Source: Zoogloeaceae bacterium | GTDB taxonomy: Bacteria; Pseudomonadota; Gammaproteobacteria; Burkholderiales; Rhodocyclaceae | Direction: 5' to 3' | Assembly: GCA_024235595.1 (NCBI GenBank) | Contig: JACKMC010000014.1 | Span: 38,806-102,805, forward strand | DNA: 64,000 nucleotides | Shown here: piece by piece, positions 35,812 through 45,087 of the stretch | Position numbering within the stretch: position 1 is the stretch's first letter | How the letters are laid out: each line of letters begins with the position of its first letter | Made by a program: the position numbers and the translations under genes | The notes under the pieces: model-generated | The model's input: the letters and a program-made list of their open reading frames with translations, nothing else | Database searches by the model: none | Told to the model about the DNA's origin: nothing

Positions 35812-37626
35812 ATGGACCAAGCGATCTACTTTGTTATCGCAACCGTCTGTGTCCTTGCCCTCGCATATCGCTTTTACGGGGTGTTCTTTGTTAGCAAGGT
35901 ACTGGCGGCCGACGACAGTGAAGTCACGCCATCGCATCAATTCCAGGATGGAAAAAATTATGTGCCCACGAAGAAGTGGGTCAATGCGGGGCAACACTTT
36001 GCGGCAATCGCCGCAGCGGGCCCCCTTGTCGGCCCGGTGCTGGCCGCCCAGTTCGGTTACCTGCCGGGCTTCATCTGGTTGCTGGTCGGAGCAGTGGTCG
36101 GTGGCGCGGTGCACGATACGGTCGTGTTGTTCGCGTCCATGAAGCACCAGGGCAAGTCGCTGTCGGAAGTCGCCAAGGCCGAACTCGGACCTGTCGCCGG
36201 TTGGAGCACGGGCTTGGCGATGCTGTTCATCATCACCATCACCATGGCCGGACTGTCGATCGTCGTGGTGCATGCCCTCGAGCGCAACGCCTGGGGCACC
36301 TTCGCTGTCTTCATGACGGTGCCGATCGCCATTGCGCTGGGTCTCTACGAACGCTACTTCGGGTCTTCCAAGTGGGGCACCTATCTCGGTGTTGCAGCGG
36401 TCATGGCCTCTGTTGCCGCCGGCCCGCACCTGCAAGGCACGATGCTCGGTGACTGGTTGACATTGCACAAGACCACGGTGAGCTGGTTGCTGCCGATCTA
36501 CGCTTTCTTCGCCACCGCGCTGCCGGTGTGGATGTTGCTGACGCCGCGCGGCTATCTTTCCAGCTTCATGAAGATCGGGGTCTTTGCCGCCCTGGTCGTC
36601 GGTGTCGTGTTCATCAATCCGACCATCCAGTTTCCGGCGCTGACCGAGTTCATACATGGCGGTGGCCCGATCCTCACGGGTAGCGTGTGGCCATTCATCT
36701 CCATCACCATCGCCTGTGGCGCCATCTCCGGTTTTCATGCCTTCATCGGCTCCGGCACGACCCCGAAGCTGGTCGACAAATGGAGTGATATCCAGCCGGT
36801 CGCCTTCGGTGCCATGCTGGCCGAGTGCCTGGTTGCCGTCATGGCCCTTATCGCCGCGACCTCGCTCCACCCGGCCGATTATTTCGCCATCAACTCGAGT
36901 CCGGAAGTTTTCAAGACGCTGGGCATGACTGTCGTTGATCTGCCGGCGCTCAGCGAAAAGATGGGCATCGACCTTTATGGCCGCACCGGTGGCGCCGTGA
37001 CGCTGGCCGTCGGCATGACCTACATCTTCACCAAGCTGGCGTGGTTCTCCGACCTGGCTGCCTATTTCTTCCAGTTCGTAATCATGTTCGAAGCGGTGTT
37101 CATCCTCACCGCCGTCGATTCCGGAACCCGTGTCTCGCGTTACCTGATCCAGGACCTGCTCGGCGACTTCTTTCCGGCCATGAAGCGCCTCGACTCCCTG
37201 CCCGCCGCGATCGTTGCCAGTGTCATTGCCTGCACGCTGTGGGGCTATCTGCTGCTCTCCGGCGATATCAGCTCGGTCTGGGCGCTGTTCGGTGTTTCCA
37301 ACCAGCTCATGGCTTCGGTCGGCCTGATGATCGGTGCCACCATCATCATGCGCATCTCCAAGAAACGGATCTACGCGCTGACCTGCCTGGTCCCGCTGGC
37401 CTACCTCTTCGTGACGGTGAACTACGCAGGCTACTGGATGATCAGCAACGTCTATCTCGCTGCAGGCACCAAGGGCTACAACCTGTTCAACGCAGTGATC
37501 GCCTCGTCGATGATGGTTCTCGGCCTCGTCATCATGGTCGCCTCAGTCAAGCGCTGGGTGGTGCTCTGGAAAGCCCGCGGCGAATCCGCCGCGATCCCGC
37601 CGAGCATGCTCCCCTCCGCAGCCTGA
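35812..37626 (+). CDS. cstA: CstA-family pyruvate/peptide transporter
   Basis: 604-residue inner-membrane protein with some 15 or more hydrophobic helices. CstA-family landmarks include the N-terminal YRFYGVFF, the EVTPSHQFQDGKNYVPTKKWV segment, HFAAIAAAGPLVGPVLAAQFGY, and SGFHAFIGSGTTPK. E. coli BtsT and CstA of this family import pyruvate with protons. It is about 100 residues shorter than the E. coli proteins. First gene of the operon with pflB, ackA and the formate channel, so pyruvate uptake feeding pyruvate formate-lyase is the obvious role. Confidence 0.92.
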   Translation: MDQAIYFVIATVCVLALAYRFYGVFFVSKVLAADDSEVTPSHQFQDGKNYVPTKKWVNAGQHFAAIAAAGPLVGPVLAAQFGYLPGFIWLLVGAVVGGAVHDTVVLFASMKHQGKSLSEVAKAELGPVAGWSTGLAMLFIITITMAGLSIVVVHALERNAWGTFAVFMTVPIAIALGLYERYFGSSKWGTYLGVAAVMASVAAGPHLQGTMLGDWLTLHKTTVSWLLPIYAFFATALPVWMLLTPRGYLSSFMKIGVFAALVVGVVFINPTIQFPALTEFIHGGGPILTGSVWPFISITIACGAISGFHAFIGSGTTPKLVDKWSDIQPVAFGAMLAECLVAVMALIAATSLHPADYFAINSSPEVFKTLGMTVVDLPALSEKMGIDLYGRTGGAVTLAVGMTYIFTKLAWFSDLAAYFFQFVIMFEAVFILTAVDSGTRVSRYLIQDLLGDFFPAMKRLDSLPAAIVASVIACTLWGYLLLSGDISSVWALFGVSNQLMASVGLMIGATIIMRISKKRIYALTCLVPLAYLFVTVNYAGYWMISNVYLAAGTKGYNLFNAVIASSMMVLGLVIMVASVKRWVVLWKARGESAAIPPSMLPSAA

Positions 37627-37638
37627 CCCTTCATCCGC

Positions 37639-37663
37639 GGAAACGGCCTACCCGGCCGTTTCC
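37639..37663 (+). other. Intercistronic hairpin between cstA and pflB
   Basis: GGAAACGGCC-TACCC-GGCCGTTTCC is a perfect ten-base-pair stem 13 bases after the cstA stop. No U-tract follows, so it is better explained as an mRNA stabilising or processing element that lets cstA and pflB levels differ than as a terminator. Confidence 0.55.
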
Positions 37664-37732
37664 AGGCTGCCTTGCCCCACCAGGGCATCGCATCCAAACG
37701 CCACCAACGGATTTACCCTCTAGGAGCAACAA

Positions 37733-39985
37733 GTGAACGCACCAACCAAGATTGCCAGTCGCCAGGATCCCTGGGCCGGTTTCGTCGCCGGAGTGTGGTC
37801 TGAGAAGGTCGATGTCCGCGGCTTCATCCAGGCCAACTACACTCCCTACCTCGGAGACGCGGCCTTCCTCGCCGGCCCCACCGCCCGCACCACCGCCCTC
37901 TGGGCCAGGTTGCAGGAACTGGTGAAGCAGGAACAGCAAAAGGGCGTCCTCGACGTTTCCGTGCTGCCGTCCAGCATCCTTGCACACGAGGCCGGTTACA
38001 TCGACCAGACCAATGAAATCATCGTCGGCCTGCAGACCGATGCACCCCTGAAGCGCGCGATCATGCCCAATGGCGGGCTGCGCATGGTTGAAGGCGGCCT
38101 CCAGGCCTTCGGCTTCAAGATGGACCCGGCTGTTTCCGAAATCTGGAGCAAATATCGCAAGGATCACAACAGTGGCGTCTTCGACGTCTATTCGCCGGAG
38201 ATCATGAAGGCCCGCAAATCGGCCATCCTGACCGGACTGCCCGACGCCTATGGACGCGGCCGCATCATCGGCGACTATCGTCGCGTCGCCCTCTACGGCA
38301 TCGATGCCCTGCGAGCCTTCAAGAAGGAATCCTTCCACGAACTCGATGACGCCGACTTCACCGAGAGCGTCATCCGCCTGCGCGAAGAGCTATCCGAGCA
38401 ATTTCGCGCCCTCGATGAATTGAAGCAAATGGCGGCCAAGTACGGTTTCGATATCGGCCGCCCGGCGGCCAATGCCCGCGAAGCCGTGCAATGGACCTAC
38501 CTGGCCTATCTTGCCGCGGTCAAGGAACAGAACGGCGCCGCCATGTCGATCGGTCGCATCTCGACCTTCCTCGACATCTATTTCGAGCGCGACATCGCCG
38601 CAGGCCTGATCAGCGAAGAACAGGCCCAGGAGATGATGGACGACCTGGTCATCAAGCTGCGCATCGTCCGTTTCCTGCGCACCCCGGAGTACGACCAGCT
38701 CTTCTCCGGCGATCCGACCTGGGTTACCGAATCGATCGGCGGCGTAGGTGAAGACGGCCGTCCGCTGGTCACCAGGAGCAGCTTCCGCATCCTGCGTACC
38801 CTTTACAACCTGGGGCCCGCGCCGGAACCCAACCTCACCGTGCTGTGGTCCGAAAAGCTGCCTCGGGGCTTCAAGGAATACTGCGCCAAGGTCTCGATCG
38901 ATACCTGCTCGGTACAGTATGAGAACGATGAGCTGATGCGCCCGTACTGGGGCGACGACTACGGCATCGCCTGCTGCGTCTCAGCCATGCGCATCGGCAA
39001 GCAGATGCAATTCTTCGGCGCCCGCGCCAATCTGGCCAAGACCATGCTCTACGCCATCAACGGCGGTCGTGACGAAATCTCCGGCGAGCAGATCGGGCCG
39101 AGATTCGAACCGATCCACGGTGACCTACTGAACTACGACGAGGTTGTGGCCAAGTTCCTGCCGATGATGGAGTGGCTGTCTGGCGTCTATATGAAGTCGC
39201 TGAACGCCATCCACTACATGCACGACAAATACGCCTACGAGCGTATCGAAATGGCCTTGCATGACCGCGACATCCTGCGCACCATGGCTTGCGGCATTGC
39301 GGGTCTGTCGGTGGTGGCCGATTCCTTGTCAGCCATGCGCTATGCCAAGGTCTCGGTGATTCGCGATGAGCGTGGTCTCGCCACCGACTTCAACATCGAA
39401 GGCGACTACCCGGCTTACGGCAACAACGATGAGCGGGTCGATTCGATCGCCTCCTGGGCGGTGGAAACCTTCATGGGCTATCTGGAGAAGCAGCACGCCT
39501 ATCGCGATGCGACGCCGACCATGTCGGTGCTGACGATCACCTCGAACGTCGTCTATGGCAAGAAGACGGGCAATACCCCGGACGGTCGCAAAGCAGGCCA
39601 GCCTTTCGCGCCGGGGGCCAATCCGATGCACGGCCGGGATCACAAAGGGGCCCTGGCGTCGATGGCATCGGTCTGCAAACTGCCATACACCTGCTCACAG
39701 GACGGTATTTCCTACACCTTCACCATCGTGCCCAATGCCCTCGGCCCAACCGAAAAGGAGCGCGTGAGCAACCTGGCAGCCATGCTCGACGGCTATTTCG
39801 CCAGCCATGGTCACCACATCAACGTCAATGTCTTCGACCGCGAAACGCTGCTGCATGCCATGGACCATCCGGAACTCTATCCGCAACTGACCATTCGGGT
39901 TTCCGGTTACGCCGTGAATTTCATCAAGCTGACTCGTGAGCAGCAACTCGATGTCATCAACCGTACCTTCCATGCGTGCCACTGA
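37733..39985 (+). CDS. pflB: Pyruvate formate-lyase (glycyl radical enzyme)
   Basis: Cleaves pyruvate with CoA into acetyl-CoA and formate without oxygen. 750 residues from a GTG start behind CTAGGAGCAAC. The neighbouring active-site cysteines are in GIACCVSAM (Cys414-Cys415), and the glycyl-radical site is RVSGYAVNF (Gly725) in the C-terminal segment that ends INRTFHACH. The adjacent Cys pair separates true PFL from diol dehydratases and other glycyl radical enzymes. It is followed by its activase, overlapping by 14 bases. PFL is uncommon in respiratory betaproteobacteria. Confidence 0.95.
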   Translation: MNAPTKIASRQDPWAGFVAGVWSEKVDVRGFIQANYTPYLGDAAFLAGPTARTTALWARLQELVKQEQQKGVLDVSVLPSSILAHEAGYIDQTNEIIVGLQTDAPLKRAIMPNGGLRMVEGGLQAFGFKMDPAVSEIWSKYRKDHNSGVFDVYSPEIMKARKSAILTGLPDAYGRGRIIGDYRRVALYGIDALRAFKKESFHELDDADFTESVIRLREELSEQFRALDELKQMAAKYGFDIGRPAANAREAVQWTYLAYLAAVKEQNGAAMSIGRISTFLDIYFERDIAAGLISEEQAQEMMDDLVIKLRIVRFLRTPEYDQLFSGDPTWVTESIGGVGEDGRPLVTRSSFRILRTLYNLGPAPEPNLTVLWSEKLPRGFKEYCAKVSIDTCSVQYENDELMRPYWGDDYGIACCVSAMRIGKQMQFFGARANLAKTMLYAINGGRDEISGEQIGPRFEPIHGDLLNYDEVVAKFLPMMEWLSGVYMKSLNAIHYMHDKYAYERIEMALHDRDILRTMACGIAGLSVVADSLSAMRYAKVSVIRDERGLATDFNIEGDYPAYGNNDERVDSIASWAVETFMGYLEKQHAYRDATPTMSVLTITSNVVYGKKTGNTPDGRKAGQPFAPGANPMHGRDHKGALASMASVCKLPYTCSQDGISYTFTIVPNALGPTEKERVSNLAAMLDGYFASHGHHINVNVFDRETLLHAMDHPELYPQLTIRVSGYAVNFIKLTREQQLDVINRTFHACH

Positions 39986-40766
39986 CTCAGTGCAGGCTCG
40001 CCACGCAGTCGCCGCTTCGGCGGTGGCTGTGGAGCGAGCCTGCATTGAGGGCTGGGTGCACTCTACCGAGACTTTCGGGACAGCCGACGGCCCGGGAATT
40101 CGCTACGTGCTCTTCATGTCCGGCTGTCCGTTGCGCTGCCAATACTGCCACAACCCCGATACCTGGCATCGCCACGATGGAACGCTCACCACGGTGGAGG
40201 AAGTCCTGGCGGACATCGCCCGCTACCGCGGTTTCATTCGGGCCAATGGCGGGGTAACGCTGAGCGGTGGAGAACCGCTGGTCCAGCCCAGATTCTGCAA
40301 GGCGGTGCTGCACGGCTGCAAGTCCATGGGACTGCACACGGCGCTCGACACCTCGGGCTACCTGGGCCATCTGGCTGATGACGAATTGCTGGCCGATGTC
40401 GACCTGGTGCTGCTCGACATCAAGGCCGCGACAGGGCGCCGGTGCCGCTCGCTGACCGGTGCAGAACTAAAGCCGACGATCCAGTTCGCGGAAGATCTGG
40501 CGGCGATCAACAAGGCGGTTTGGCTGCGATATGTGCTGGTTCCTGGGCTGACCGACCGGCTCGACGAGATTGCGTCGCTGGCGACTTTTGCCGCCGGGTT
40601 GGGCAACGTCGAGCGCGTCGATGTGCTGCCTTTTCACAAGCTGGGCGAGCACAAATGGCGCGATCTCGGCCAGGACTACCGGCTGGAGCGTGTCCAACCG
40701 CCCTCACCAGAGTTGCTCGAGCAGGCGCGTGAAACCTTTCGCGCAGCCGGACTACTTGCGCACTGA
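39972..40766 (+). CDS. pflA: Pyruvate formate-lyase activating enzyme
   Basis: Radical SAM enzyme that puts the glycyl radical on PflB. 264 residues from the ATG at 39972 inside the pflB end. The [4Fe-4S] motif CPLRCQYC (CxxxCxxC) lies in FMSGCPLRCQYCHNPDTW; GGVTLSGGEPLVQP, the DTSGYL strand and VLLDIKA are the remaining conserved parts. Residues before WVHSTETFGTADGPGIRYVLF are a ~30-residue extension over E. coli PflA, so a later start is possible, although no internal Met offers one. Confidence 0.94.
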   Translation: MRATDSVQARHAVAASAVAVERACIEGWVHSTETFGTADGPGIRYVLFMSGCPLRCQYCHNPDTWHRHDGTLTTVEEVLADIARYRGFIRANGGVTLSGGEPLVQPRFCKAVLHGCKSMGLHTALDTSGYLGHLADDELLADVDLVLLDIKAATGRRCRSLTGAELKPTIQFAEDLAAINKAVWLRYVLVPGLTDRLDEIASLATFAAGLGNVERVDVLPFHKLGEHKWRDLGQDYRLERVQPPSPELLEQARETFRAAGLLAH

Positions 40767-40823
40767 TCGCCGAGATCGGGTGCGCCTCAACATACGAACT
40801 TCATCAAGTACCAGGAGAATAGC

Positions 40824-42335
40824 GTGTTCGCAGAATTTGCTTCGACGGCCGTGCTCGCTTCCCAACCGGCCATCACGACGGCCGCGGCCCCGGCGGATGC
40901 GGGGTACGCCTGCAACGACGACCGGGCACCGGCGGACGATTTCGCCAACGTGCCGTTCGACGAAATCGAAATCGGCCAGTCGGCAAGCATGTCGCGCCAA
41001 CTGACCATGGACGACATCGAGTTGTTCGCCACTGTTTCTGGCGATGCCAATCCGGTCCATTTCGACGAGCGTTTTGCGGCGGGCACGCGCCATCACAAAA
41101 TCATCGCCCATGGCATGTGGTCGGGTGCGCTGGTGTCCGGCGTCCTTGGCACCAAGCTGCCCGGTTCCGGTACGGTGTACCTCGGCCAGAATCTCAAATT
41201 TCAGCATACCGTCGGTCTGGGTGACGTGGTAACCGCTACGGTGACGGTCGCAAGCAAACGCTCGGAAGACAATGCCGTCATTCTCGACTGCGTGTGCGTG
41301 AACCAGAATGGCGATGTGATCGTGACCGGCACCGCCGAGGTGGCGGCGCCGACCCGGAAGGCACGCCGCGATGCGCGCGAGCTGCCCCAGGTGCAACTGA
41401 TCCACCACGACCAGCACGATGCGCTGTTGAGCAAATGCGACGATCTCGCGCCGGTGCCGACGGCCGTGGTGTATCCGTGCAACGAGAGTTCGCTGCGTGG
41501 CGCCGTCGAAGCTGCCGAGGCAGGGCTGGTCCAGCCAGTGCTGATCGGCCCCGCCGACCTGATCAGGGAAATTGCCGCGACTTCCAGCCTCGACATCGAC
41601 AAGTATCGCCTCATCGATATCGAACTCGCACCGGATGCGGCCGAAGCCGCCGCCCGCCTGGCGCGCGATGGCGAGGTCGAGGCACTGATGAAAGGTTCGC
41701 TGCATACCGACGAATTGATGGGTGCAGTGGTGCGCAAGGAGAACGGCCTTCGAACCCGGTCGCGCATCAGCCACGTATTCCTGCTGAACGTGCCGACCTA
41801 CCCGCGACCGCTGCTGATCACCGACGCGGCGATCAACATCGCCCCGACCCTCGAAGACAAGGTGCACATCGTCCAGAACGCAATCAACCTTGCCCACGCG
41901 CTCGGCGTGGCAAAGCCGAATGTCGCCATTCTCTCCGCGGTCGAAAACATCAACCTCAAGATTCCCTCGACGCTCGAAGCCGCAGTGCTGTGCAAGATGG
42001 CCGATCGCGGACAGATCACCGGTGGCGTGCTGGACGGCCCACTCGCCTTCGACAACGCCATCTCGGCCGAAGCCGCCAAAACCAAGGGCATCGATTCGCC
42101 AGTGGCCGGCGCGGCCGACATCCTGCTGGTGCCCGATCTCGAATCCGGCAACATGCTGGCCAAGCAGCTGTCCTTCCTGGCCAATGCCGACGCGGCCGGC
42201 ATCGTCCTTGGCGCCAAGGTGCCGATCATCCTCACCAGCCGCGCCGACAACCTGCGTTCGCGCCTGGCTTCATGCGCCGTGGCCGCCTTGCTCGCCACAG
42301 CCAACCGCGACGCGCACAAGGCGCGGGCGGCATGA
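40824..42335 (+). CDS. MaoC-domain / phosphate acetyltransferase fusion protein
   Basis: 503 residues from a GTG start with CCAGGAG upstream. Residues ~45-180 form a MaoC-like (R)-hydratase hot-dog domain with the motif DANPVHFDERFA and the IIAHGMWSGAL helix. Residues ~195-500 are a PTA_PTB phosphotransacylase (VYPCNESSLRGA; KGSLHTDELMGAVV; GPLAFDNAIS; AADILLVPDLESGNMLAKQL). In this operon the second half should turn acetyl-CoA from PFL into acetyl phosphate for AckA. The role of the hydratase half is unclear; such fusions are known elsewhere but seldom tested. The first ~40 residues are low-complexity. Confidence 0.9.
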   Translation: MFAEFASTAVLASQPAITTAAAPADAGYACNDDRAPADDFANVPFDEIEIGQSASMSRQLTMDDIELFATVSGDANPVHFDERFAAGTRHHKIIAHGMWSGALVSGVLGTKLPGSGTVYLGQNLKFQHTVGLGDVVTATVTVASKRSEDNAVILDCVCVNQNGDVIVTGTAEVAAPTRKARRDARELPQVQLIHHDQHDALLSKCDDLAPVPTAVVYPCNESSLRGAVEAAEAGLVQPVLIGPADLIREIAATSSLDIDKYRLIDIELAPDAAEAAARLARDGEVEALMKGSLHTDELMGAVVRKENGLRTRSRISHVFLLNVPTYPRPLLITDAAINIAPTLEDKVHIVQNAINLAHALGVAKPNVAILSAVENINLKIPSTLEAAVLCKMADRGQITGGVLDGPLAFDNAISAEAAKTKGIDSPVAGAADILLVPDLESGNMLAKQLSFLANADAAGIVLGAKVPIILTSRADNLRSRLASCAVAALLATANRDAHKARAA

Positions 42336-42348
42336 CGAGGGGCTGACC

Positions 42349-43560
42349 ATGAGAAGCAAACAAGGCGTCTACCTGGTGCTCAATGCCGGATCGTCGAGCC
42401 TGAAGTTCTCGGTCTTCAGAGCGGCCGCCAATGTCGTAGAGCTGGAGGCCCTGGTCTCCGGGCAGATTTCCGGAATTGGCAGCAGCGCCCGCTTCCAAGC
42501 CAAGAGCGCCGATCGTCGTCCGCTTGGCGAACATCGCTGGGATGACAAGGAATCCGCGTGTCGCGACACGCTGCTTCAGTATGTACTCGATTGGGTCAAC
42601 GGCACGCTGATCGGTGACGAAATTGTTGCGGTCGGCCATCGGATCGTGCACGGCGGACTCAGCCTCGGCAAGCCGATGCGCGTCACTCCAACACTGCTTG
42701 ACGAACTCGACCGCCTGGTACCGCTGGCGCCGCTGCACCAGCCACACAATCTGGCGCCGATACGCATCCTTGCGCAGAAATTTCCAGAATTGGCCCAGGT
42801 CGCCTGCTTCGACACCGCCTTCCACAGCACCCAGCCCGCGATCGCAAGAAGCTACGCGCTGCCGCGCGCGCTCACCGACGAAGGCATCTGCAGCTATGGC
42901 TTTCATGGGCTGTCCTACGACTATGTGACCAGCCGACTGATGGAACGGCAGCCCGAGCTGGCGCATGGGCGGATCGTCATCTGCCATCTAGGCAACGGCT
43001 CCAGTCTGTGTGCGGTCAAGGATGGCCGGAGCATGGACACCTCGATGGGTTTCTCGGCGCTCAACGGCGTACCCATGGGCACCCGCAGCGGCAGCATCGA
43101 CCCGGGCGTCATCCTCTACCTGATGCGTGAGAAGAAGATGGGGTACGCGGAACTCGAAGACCTGCTGTATCGGAAATCCGGGCTGCTCGGCGTCTCGGGC
43201 ATCTCGAACGACATGAAGGTGCTGCAGGACTCGGAAGACCCCGCCGCGCGCGCGGCGGTGGAGCTTTTCTGCCATCGCGTCGCCCGGGAGGTGGCAGCGA
43301 TGGCGACCTCGATGGGCGGCCTGGATGCGCTGGTGTTCACTGCAGGCATCGGCGAGAACTCGCCGGAGATCCGCGCCCTGATCGCCGAGCGTCTCGCGTG
43401 GCTGGGCGTCAGCGTGGACAGCGGGGCCAACCGCACGAACGCCTTCGAGATCTCGGCAGCGGACGTCAGGGTGCCGGTTTTCGTGGTGCCGACCAACGAA
43501 GAAAAAATGATTGCCCGGTACACGATCACGGTACTCGGGGAATCGATGGCCAGCGCCTGA
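42349..43560 (+). CDS. ackA: Acetate kinase
   Basis: Converts acetyl phosphate and ADP into acetate and ATP, the energy-yielding step of this pathway. 403 residues from the ATG at 42349, 13 bases after the transacetylase. ASKHA-fold signatures are LVLNAGSSSLKFSVF, GHRIVHGG, FDTAFHST, FHGLSYDYV, HLGNGSSLCAVKDGRSMDTSMG, and FTAGIGENSPEIR. The longer upstream frame overlaps the transacetylase gene and is rejected. Confidence 0.96.
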   Translation: MRSKQGVYLVLNAGSSSLKFSVFRAAANVVELEALVSGQISGIGSSARFQAKSADRRPLGEHRWDDKESACRDTLLQYVLDWVNGTLIGDEIVAVGHRIVHGGLSLGKPMRVTPTLLDELDRLVPLAPLHQPHNLAPIRILAQKFPELAQVACFDTAFHSTQPAIARSYALPRALTDEGICSYGFHGLSYDYVTSRLMERQPELAHGRIVICHLGNGSSLCAVKDGRSMDTSMGFSALNGVPMGTRSGSIDPGVILYLMREKKMGYAELEDLLYRKSGLLGVSGISNDMKVLQDSEDPAARAAVELFCHRVAREVAAMATSMGGLDALVFTAGIGENSPEIRALIAERLAWLGVSVDSGANRTNAFEISAADVRVPVFVVPTNEEKMIARYTITVLGESMASA

Positions 43561-43565
43561 ACGGC

Positions 43566-43587
43566 GCCGATATCGAATCGGCTTTTT
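43566..43587 (+). terminator. Intrinsic terminator or attenuator between ackA and the formate channel gene
   Basis: GCCGAT-ATCGA-ATCGGC is a six-base-pair hairpin followed at once by TTTTT, six bases after the ackA stop. The channel gene starts 42 bases later on the same strand with no clear promoter between, so partial read-through is likely. Confidence 0.6.
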
Positions 43588-43628
43588 CGGTCGGGGATTG
43601 TGCCCGACCCTGCACTGGAGTGGATCAA

Positions 43629-44615
43629 ATGCTCGGAAGACTGGATGGCGGCCGCCTGCTCGCGGCGCCCGATGACGGCGCTTGCGATGCTTCGCATGCC
43701 GAGGCCAAGGCGGGTTTCTCGCTCGACCCGCTGATGCCCGATGCGATTGCGCTGGCGGCCGAGGAGGTCGGCGTGAAGAAGGCGAAACTGCGTCCTTGGG
43801 TACTGTTCACGCTGGCGATGCTGGGCGGCGCTTTCGTCGCCCTCGGCGGGCTTTTTGCCACGGTAACAATCGCAGGTGCGGCAGGGCAGTTGCCCTACGG
43901 CGTGACGCGTCTGCTGATGGGCGCCACTTTCTCGCTGGGCCTGATGCTGGTCGTCATCGCCGGGGCACAACTCTTCACCAGCGATGCCCTGATGGTCATG
44001 GCCTGGGCCAGCGGCCGGCTCGATACCGGACGCATGTTGTGCGTCTGGGGCATCGTCTGGCTTGGCAACTTCACCGGTGCGCTGGGCGTTGCCGCGCTGG
44101 CCTTCCTTTCCGGCCAGTACGCCTTCGGACATGGCGAAGTGGGTGTGAGCGTGCTCTACCTCGCCGCGGCCAAGAGCACGCTGGCACCCGGCCAGGCCTT
44201 CTTCCTGGGGATTCTGTGCAATGTGCTGGTCTGCCTGGCGGCCTGGGTGGCGATGGCTGCGCGCAGCATCACCGACAAGATCCTGGCCATGTTCTTCCCC
44301 GTGACGGCCTTCGTCGCTGCCGGCTTCGAGCACTGCGTGGCGAACATGTACTTCATCCCCTCCGGCCTGTTCGTCAAGTGGTGGGCGCCGCTGTCGTTCT
44401 GGGACGAGTTGGCCAGCCGTGGCATCGCGCCTCCGGACATTCCGCTCGACCAGTTTGCCATCAACATGGTCGCGGTCACGCTCGGAAACTGGGTGGGCGG
44501 CGCCGTGCTGGTCGGTGCGGTGTATTGGGCGATCTTCCGCAGCGGGCGCACGGGTCATGCGCATCCAGACCTCCAGCTTCGGCTTGGGGGCGACACCGGC
44601 AGGCGGGCGTACTGA
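43629..44615 (+). CDS. focA: Formate/nitrite transporter family channel (FocA-like)
   Basis: 328 residues from the ATG at 43629. Six hydrophobic helices fit the pentameric FNT fold: GAFVALGGLFATVTI (helix 1), LGLMLVVIAGAQLFTSDALMV with the conserved LFTS-type loop, IVWLGNFTGALGVA, FFLGILCNVLVCLAAWVA, FVAAGFEHCVANMYFIP with the family's central His, and the last helix NMVAVTLGNWVGGAVLVG. Beside pflB and ackA it most likely exports formate; nitrite transport cannot be excluded. The first ~35 residues are a non-conserved cytoplasmic extension. Confidence 0.92.
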   Translation: MLGRLDGGRLLAAPDDGACDASHAEAKAGFSLDPLMPDAIALAAEEVGVKKAKLRPWVLFTLAMLGGAFVALGGLFATVTIAGAAGQLPYGVTRLLMGATFSLGLMLVVIAGAQLFTSDALMVMAWASGRLDTGRMLCVWGIVWLGNFTGALGVAALAFLSGQYAFGHGEVGVSVLYLAAAKSTLAPGQAFFLGILCNVLVCLAAWVAMAARSITDKILAMFFPVTAFVAAGFEHCVANMYFIPSGLFVKWWAPLSFWDELASRGIAPPDIPLDQFAINMVAVTLGNWVGGAVLVGAVYWAIFRSGRTGHAHPDLQLRLGGDTGRRAY

Positions 44616-44686
44616 GCGCTACGACGATCAACCCCGTGCTCCCGATCGTATCAATCAAGGGTGCCAGGTGAAGAGGGAGAAAAGCG

Positions 44687-44977
44687 GTGACGGCAATATC
44701 ACGGACGGCCACTGAAGCATTTTCAAGAAACCCCTGGCGCGAGGCGCGCAACATCGAGCACGAACTGTTTCGACGCCTGAGCATGTCGGGCGTGCGCGCC
44801 GACGACGCTGCGGCCATCCGGGAATTGCTGGATCGAGGCGCCAACGCGAGAACGCCGGAGCTCCTTGGACTGGGGCTGCTGCTGGTGAAGCTCGAGCGAA
44901 TATCCTTGGCTGCGGGTAGCGAACTGACCCTCACAGCCGAAACGCATGTCTTCCTCGAGGCCGTGCTTCGAGGCTGA
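44687..44977 (+). CDS. Small hypothetical protein in the pyruvate operon
   Basis: 96 residues from a GTG behind GAGGGAGAAAAGC. No family recognised. The sequence is soluble and probably all-helical: an N-terminal ISRTATEAFSRNPWRE part, then EHELFRRLSMSGV, AAAIRELLDRGANAR (somewhat ankyrin-like in look but only one unit), and a C-terminal ETHVFLEAVLRG helix. Codon use and ribosome site support a real gene. Its place between the formate channel and the sensor kinase suggests a regulatory or accessory role; this is only contextual. Confidence 0.6.
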   Translation: MTAISRTATEAFSRNPWREARNIEHELFRRLSMSGVRADDAAAIRELLDRGANARTPELLGLGLLLVKLERISLAAGSELTLTAETHVFLEAVLRG

Positions 44978-45087
44978 GAGTCGACCGTCGCCTGCATGCC
45001 CAACATCCCGCCGACCGGTGACAATTTTTTCGAGCAATGCGTCGATGGCAGCATGCTTGCCATTCACGCCATGGCGACCAGTAATAT

